Shown: positions 62,301 to 64,000 of the stretch, in pieces | Numbering within the stretch: the stretch's first letter is position 1 | How the letters are laid out: the number at the start of each line of letters is the position of its first letter | Assembly: GCF_022539665.2 (NCBI RefSeq) | Contig: NC_081333.1 | Span: 8,120,971-8,184,970 of the forward strand | DNA: 64,000 bases | Source: Daphnia carinata | Taxonomy: Eukaryota > Arthropoda > Branchiopoda > Diplostraca > Daphniidae | Reading direction: 5' to 3' | Translations under genes and position numbers: made by a program | The notes under the pieces: generated by a model | Told to the model about the DNA's origin: nothing | The model's input: only the letters and a program-made list of their open reading frames with translations | Databases searched by the model: none

Positions 62301-64000
62301 GGTTCGGTATTATTACAGGAACGTCGTCACGACCAGTGGCCCCCAGAGGCACACAACACACCGTTTCCCTTTGGTGTTGGAGTTGCGCCAGGTTCACATT
62401 GATCGCGATCCTCCCCCGGTGCTTTTGCTAGTAAGCCATTGATGTAGGCGTGTCTTTTTTTTTTCTCATATACCTCCATCCTTTTTTTTTTTTTTTTTTT
62501 TTTACTTTGCCCACCTTTTCTTTCCTTTTTGTGTGTCTGAATATGATTACGAGTTCGTTTTTCTGTACCCCCAAGTGCTTCCCTCTATATCCAGCAAGCT
62601 CCTTGTTGTCTGTGTAGACATTTCTCTATGACGTTTCTTACAAACACCTTTTTACATTCGCTTAATAGAAATCTTCAATCTTCTCTCAGATTATTTTCAT
62701 TGGGATCCTTCTTTTTTAAAGCCTTTCTTATTTTTTTGTGACTGCAAATGATACGATTTCTTTTTGAAAAGGATCCCGCCCCAACCTTATCATGCACTAT
62801 TCCTTTAGATTTTTTTCAAATTTTTATTACAACTTTTTCGGATAGCGAACACATTTCAAAGCGCAAAGGTGTTAGTCTTTCATGTTGCTCTAGTTTTTTT
62901 TTTCTTCTCAGAAAACTGTTTTCATCTTATTTAATTGGAAAAAAAAACGGGAGCCTTGTGTTACGTATTATGTCATTACAACAGAGGCTCAAATCAAAAG
63001 CATTGCAAATAGAAAAAAAAAGAGAGCGATATCTTAGCAGAAAAAGTGACATCGTTTAAAGTGAAGCTGCTTGCTATTATAACTAAGGTGTTTTTTTTTT
63101 CTTTCTTGTAGACGTAAAACTCGCTTACGTAGACACACACTTTGATGTGTGCTGATGCTCCTGGGTTGTGCTGAGTCGATCGACGAAGACTTGTGCTGAA
63201 TCGGCGATGCCCAGCCACCGCCTTTCATTCCTCGCTCCTTTTCAAACTGTACTCTAGACATACATAATAATACAAGGAGATGGCATATTGACCTGGACCA
63301 GCTAAATAAACAGAGCCCCCCCCCCCTCCAAAAAAAAAAGGACATGGCGGAGGTAAAGATTATAAAACAATGACGCCCAGTTGCTCTCTTCCATCGGGGA
63401 ATCGTTTGACCGTTTGATCCAACTTTTCAGTTAGGAAATTGGCTGGCAAGCAAAAGGTAAAAACTATGAAAGAAAATTGGATGAAAACATAAGAAAAATG
63501 GAAATGCTTGGCCTTTTTTTTTTTTTTTCATTATAGGCCTTTCGTAATCCGTACCCAAAAGCCAAACAGCGTGACTTGATCTGAAACACATTTATTTGAA
63601 CATTGGTCTCTCTTCTCCCGAACGACTCCCGATCCTGTCAACAGATCACGACTCGCATCAGTTCCCCCACTGACATCCAAAAATGAACGTGATTTGATGA
63701 CGTAACAATGAAAGAGTAATATTCATTTTTCAAGAAAAATACGTTTTCAATATTCCGGCCGGAATGGATACGTGTCATCTGTGGTCTGAAAAATGATTTC
63801 CCCCCTTTTTTTTTCTTTTTTAAATGGGACGCTACATAGGTGTACGTGTGCGCAAACATAAAAGCGGAACGTCAGTTGCAGACTTTTCGTCCTCCCCCTC
63901 CACTGCCTACAATTTTCATCCGACGCAAATCTCCCTCAAGCGTCTAGTCCAATACTCATCAGCATCTCAATCACAATCTATATGGGCATGAGTGTACGTA

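Larger units (their letters stand above)
53701..64000. other. non-coding stretch, no gene recognised
   Basis: I find no exon that I can support. A GC-richer block at about 53895-54110 is open on both strands but shows no domain. Poly-G occurs at 54493-54507, AC repeats at 57667-57685, AT repeats at 59315-59332, and there are many poly-T runs. It may contain further regulatory DNA of zfh1 or the far end of another gene lacking visible exons. Confidence 0.5.

Overview
This is a eukaryotic, arthropod-type window. Spliced genes carry mostly 59-170 nt introns with GT-AG borders, the DNA is AT-leaning, and homopolymer and dinucleotide runs are dense. The compact introns and protein sequences fit a crustacean such as Daphnia, but that is an inference because no database search was possible. 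I see no bacterial genes, CRISPR array, rRNA, convincing tRNA or intact transposon.

Two genes can be assembled with confidence, and every exon phase in both was checked by arithmetic. On the + strand, 8895-10839 encodes serine hydroxymethyltransferase (SHMT) in eight exons. It has two in-frame start codons, and the upstream one adds a short basic, mitochondrial-leader-like N terminus. One intron is of the GC-AG type. On the - strand, a zinc-finger/homeodomain repressor of the zfh1/ZEB family has its body at 13901-17977. It can use a proximal first exon (18150-18336) or distal exons (33168-33325 and 33487-33940). A candidate first coding exon lies still further upstream at 52822-52867. The long form would be 1216 residues and the proximal form 1059. 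SHMT and zfh1 converge, with their 3' ends meeting near 11.4-11.5 kb.

Layout: 1-8.9 kb holds one orphan coding exon (2931-3145, -), a weak exon candidate (198-230, +) and otherwise no recognisable gene. 8.9-11.4 kb is SHMT and its 3' UTR. 11.5-13.9 kb is the presumed zfh1 3' UTR, with a GC-rich hairpin. 13.9-18.3 kb is the zfh1 body. 18.3-33.2 kb is a 15.2-kb intron containing the proximal promoter. 33.2-33.9 kb holds the distal exons. 33.9-52.8 kb would be an 18.9-kb first intron. 52.8-53.7 kb is a likely distal promoter and 5' UTR. The rest, to 64 kb, is non-coding as far as I can read.

SHMT supplies one-carbon units, while zfh1 is a CtBP-type E-box repressor. They are neighbours with no evident shared pathway. 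The non-coding space around zfh1 looks like the regulatory landscape of a developmental transcription factor. I found no previously undescribed multi-gene system. The most interesting items are the zfh1 isoform architecture, a CtBP motif completed across a splice junction, the SHMT double start, and a cluster of E2-boxes inside the zfh1 first intron.
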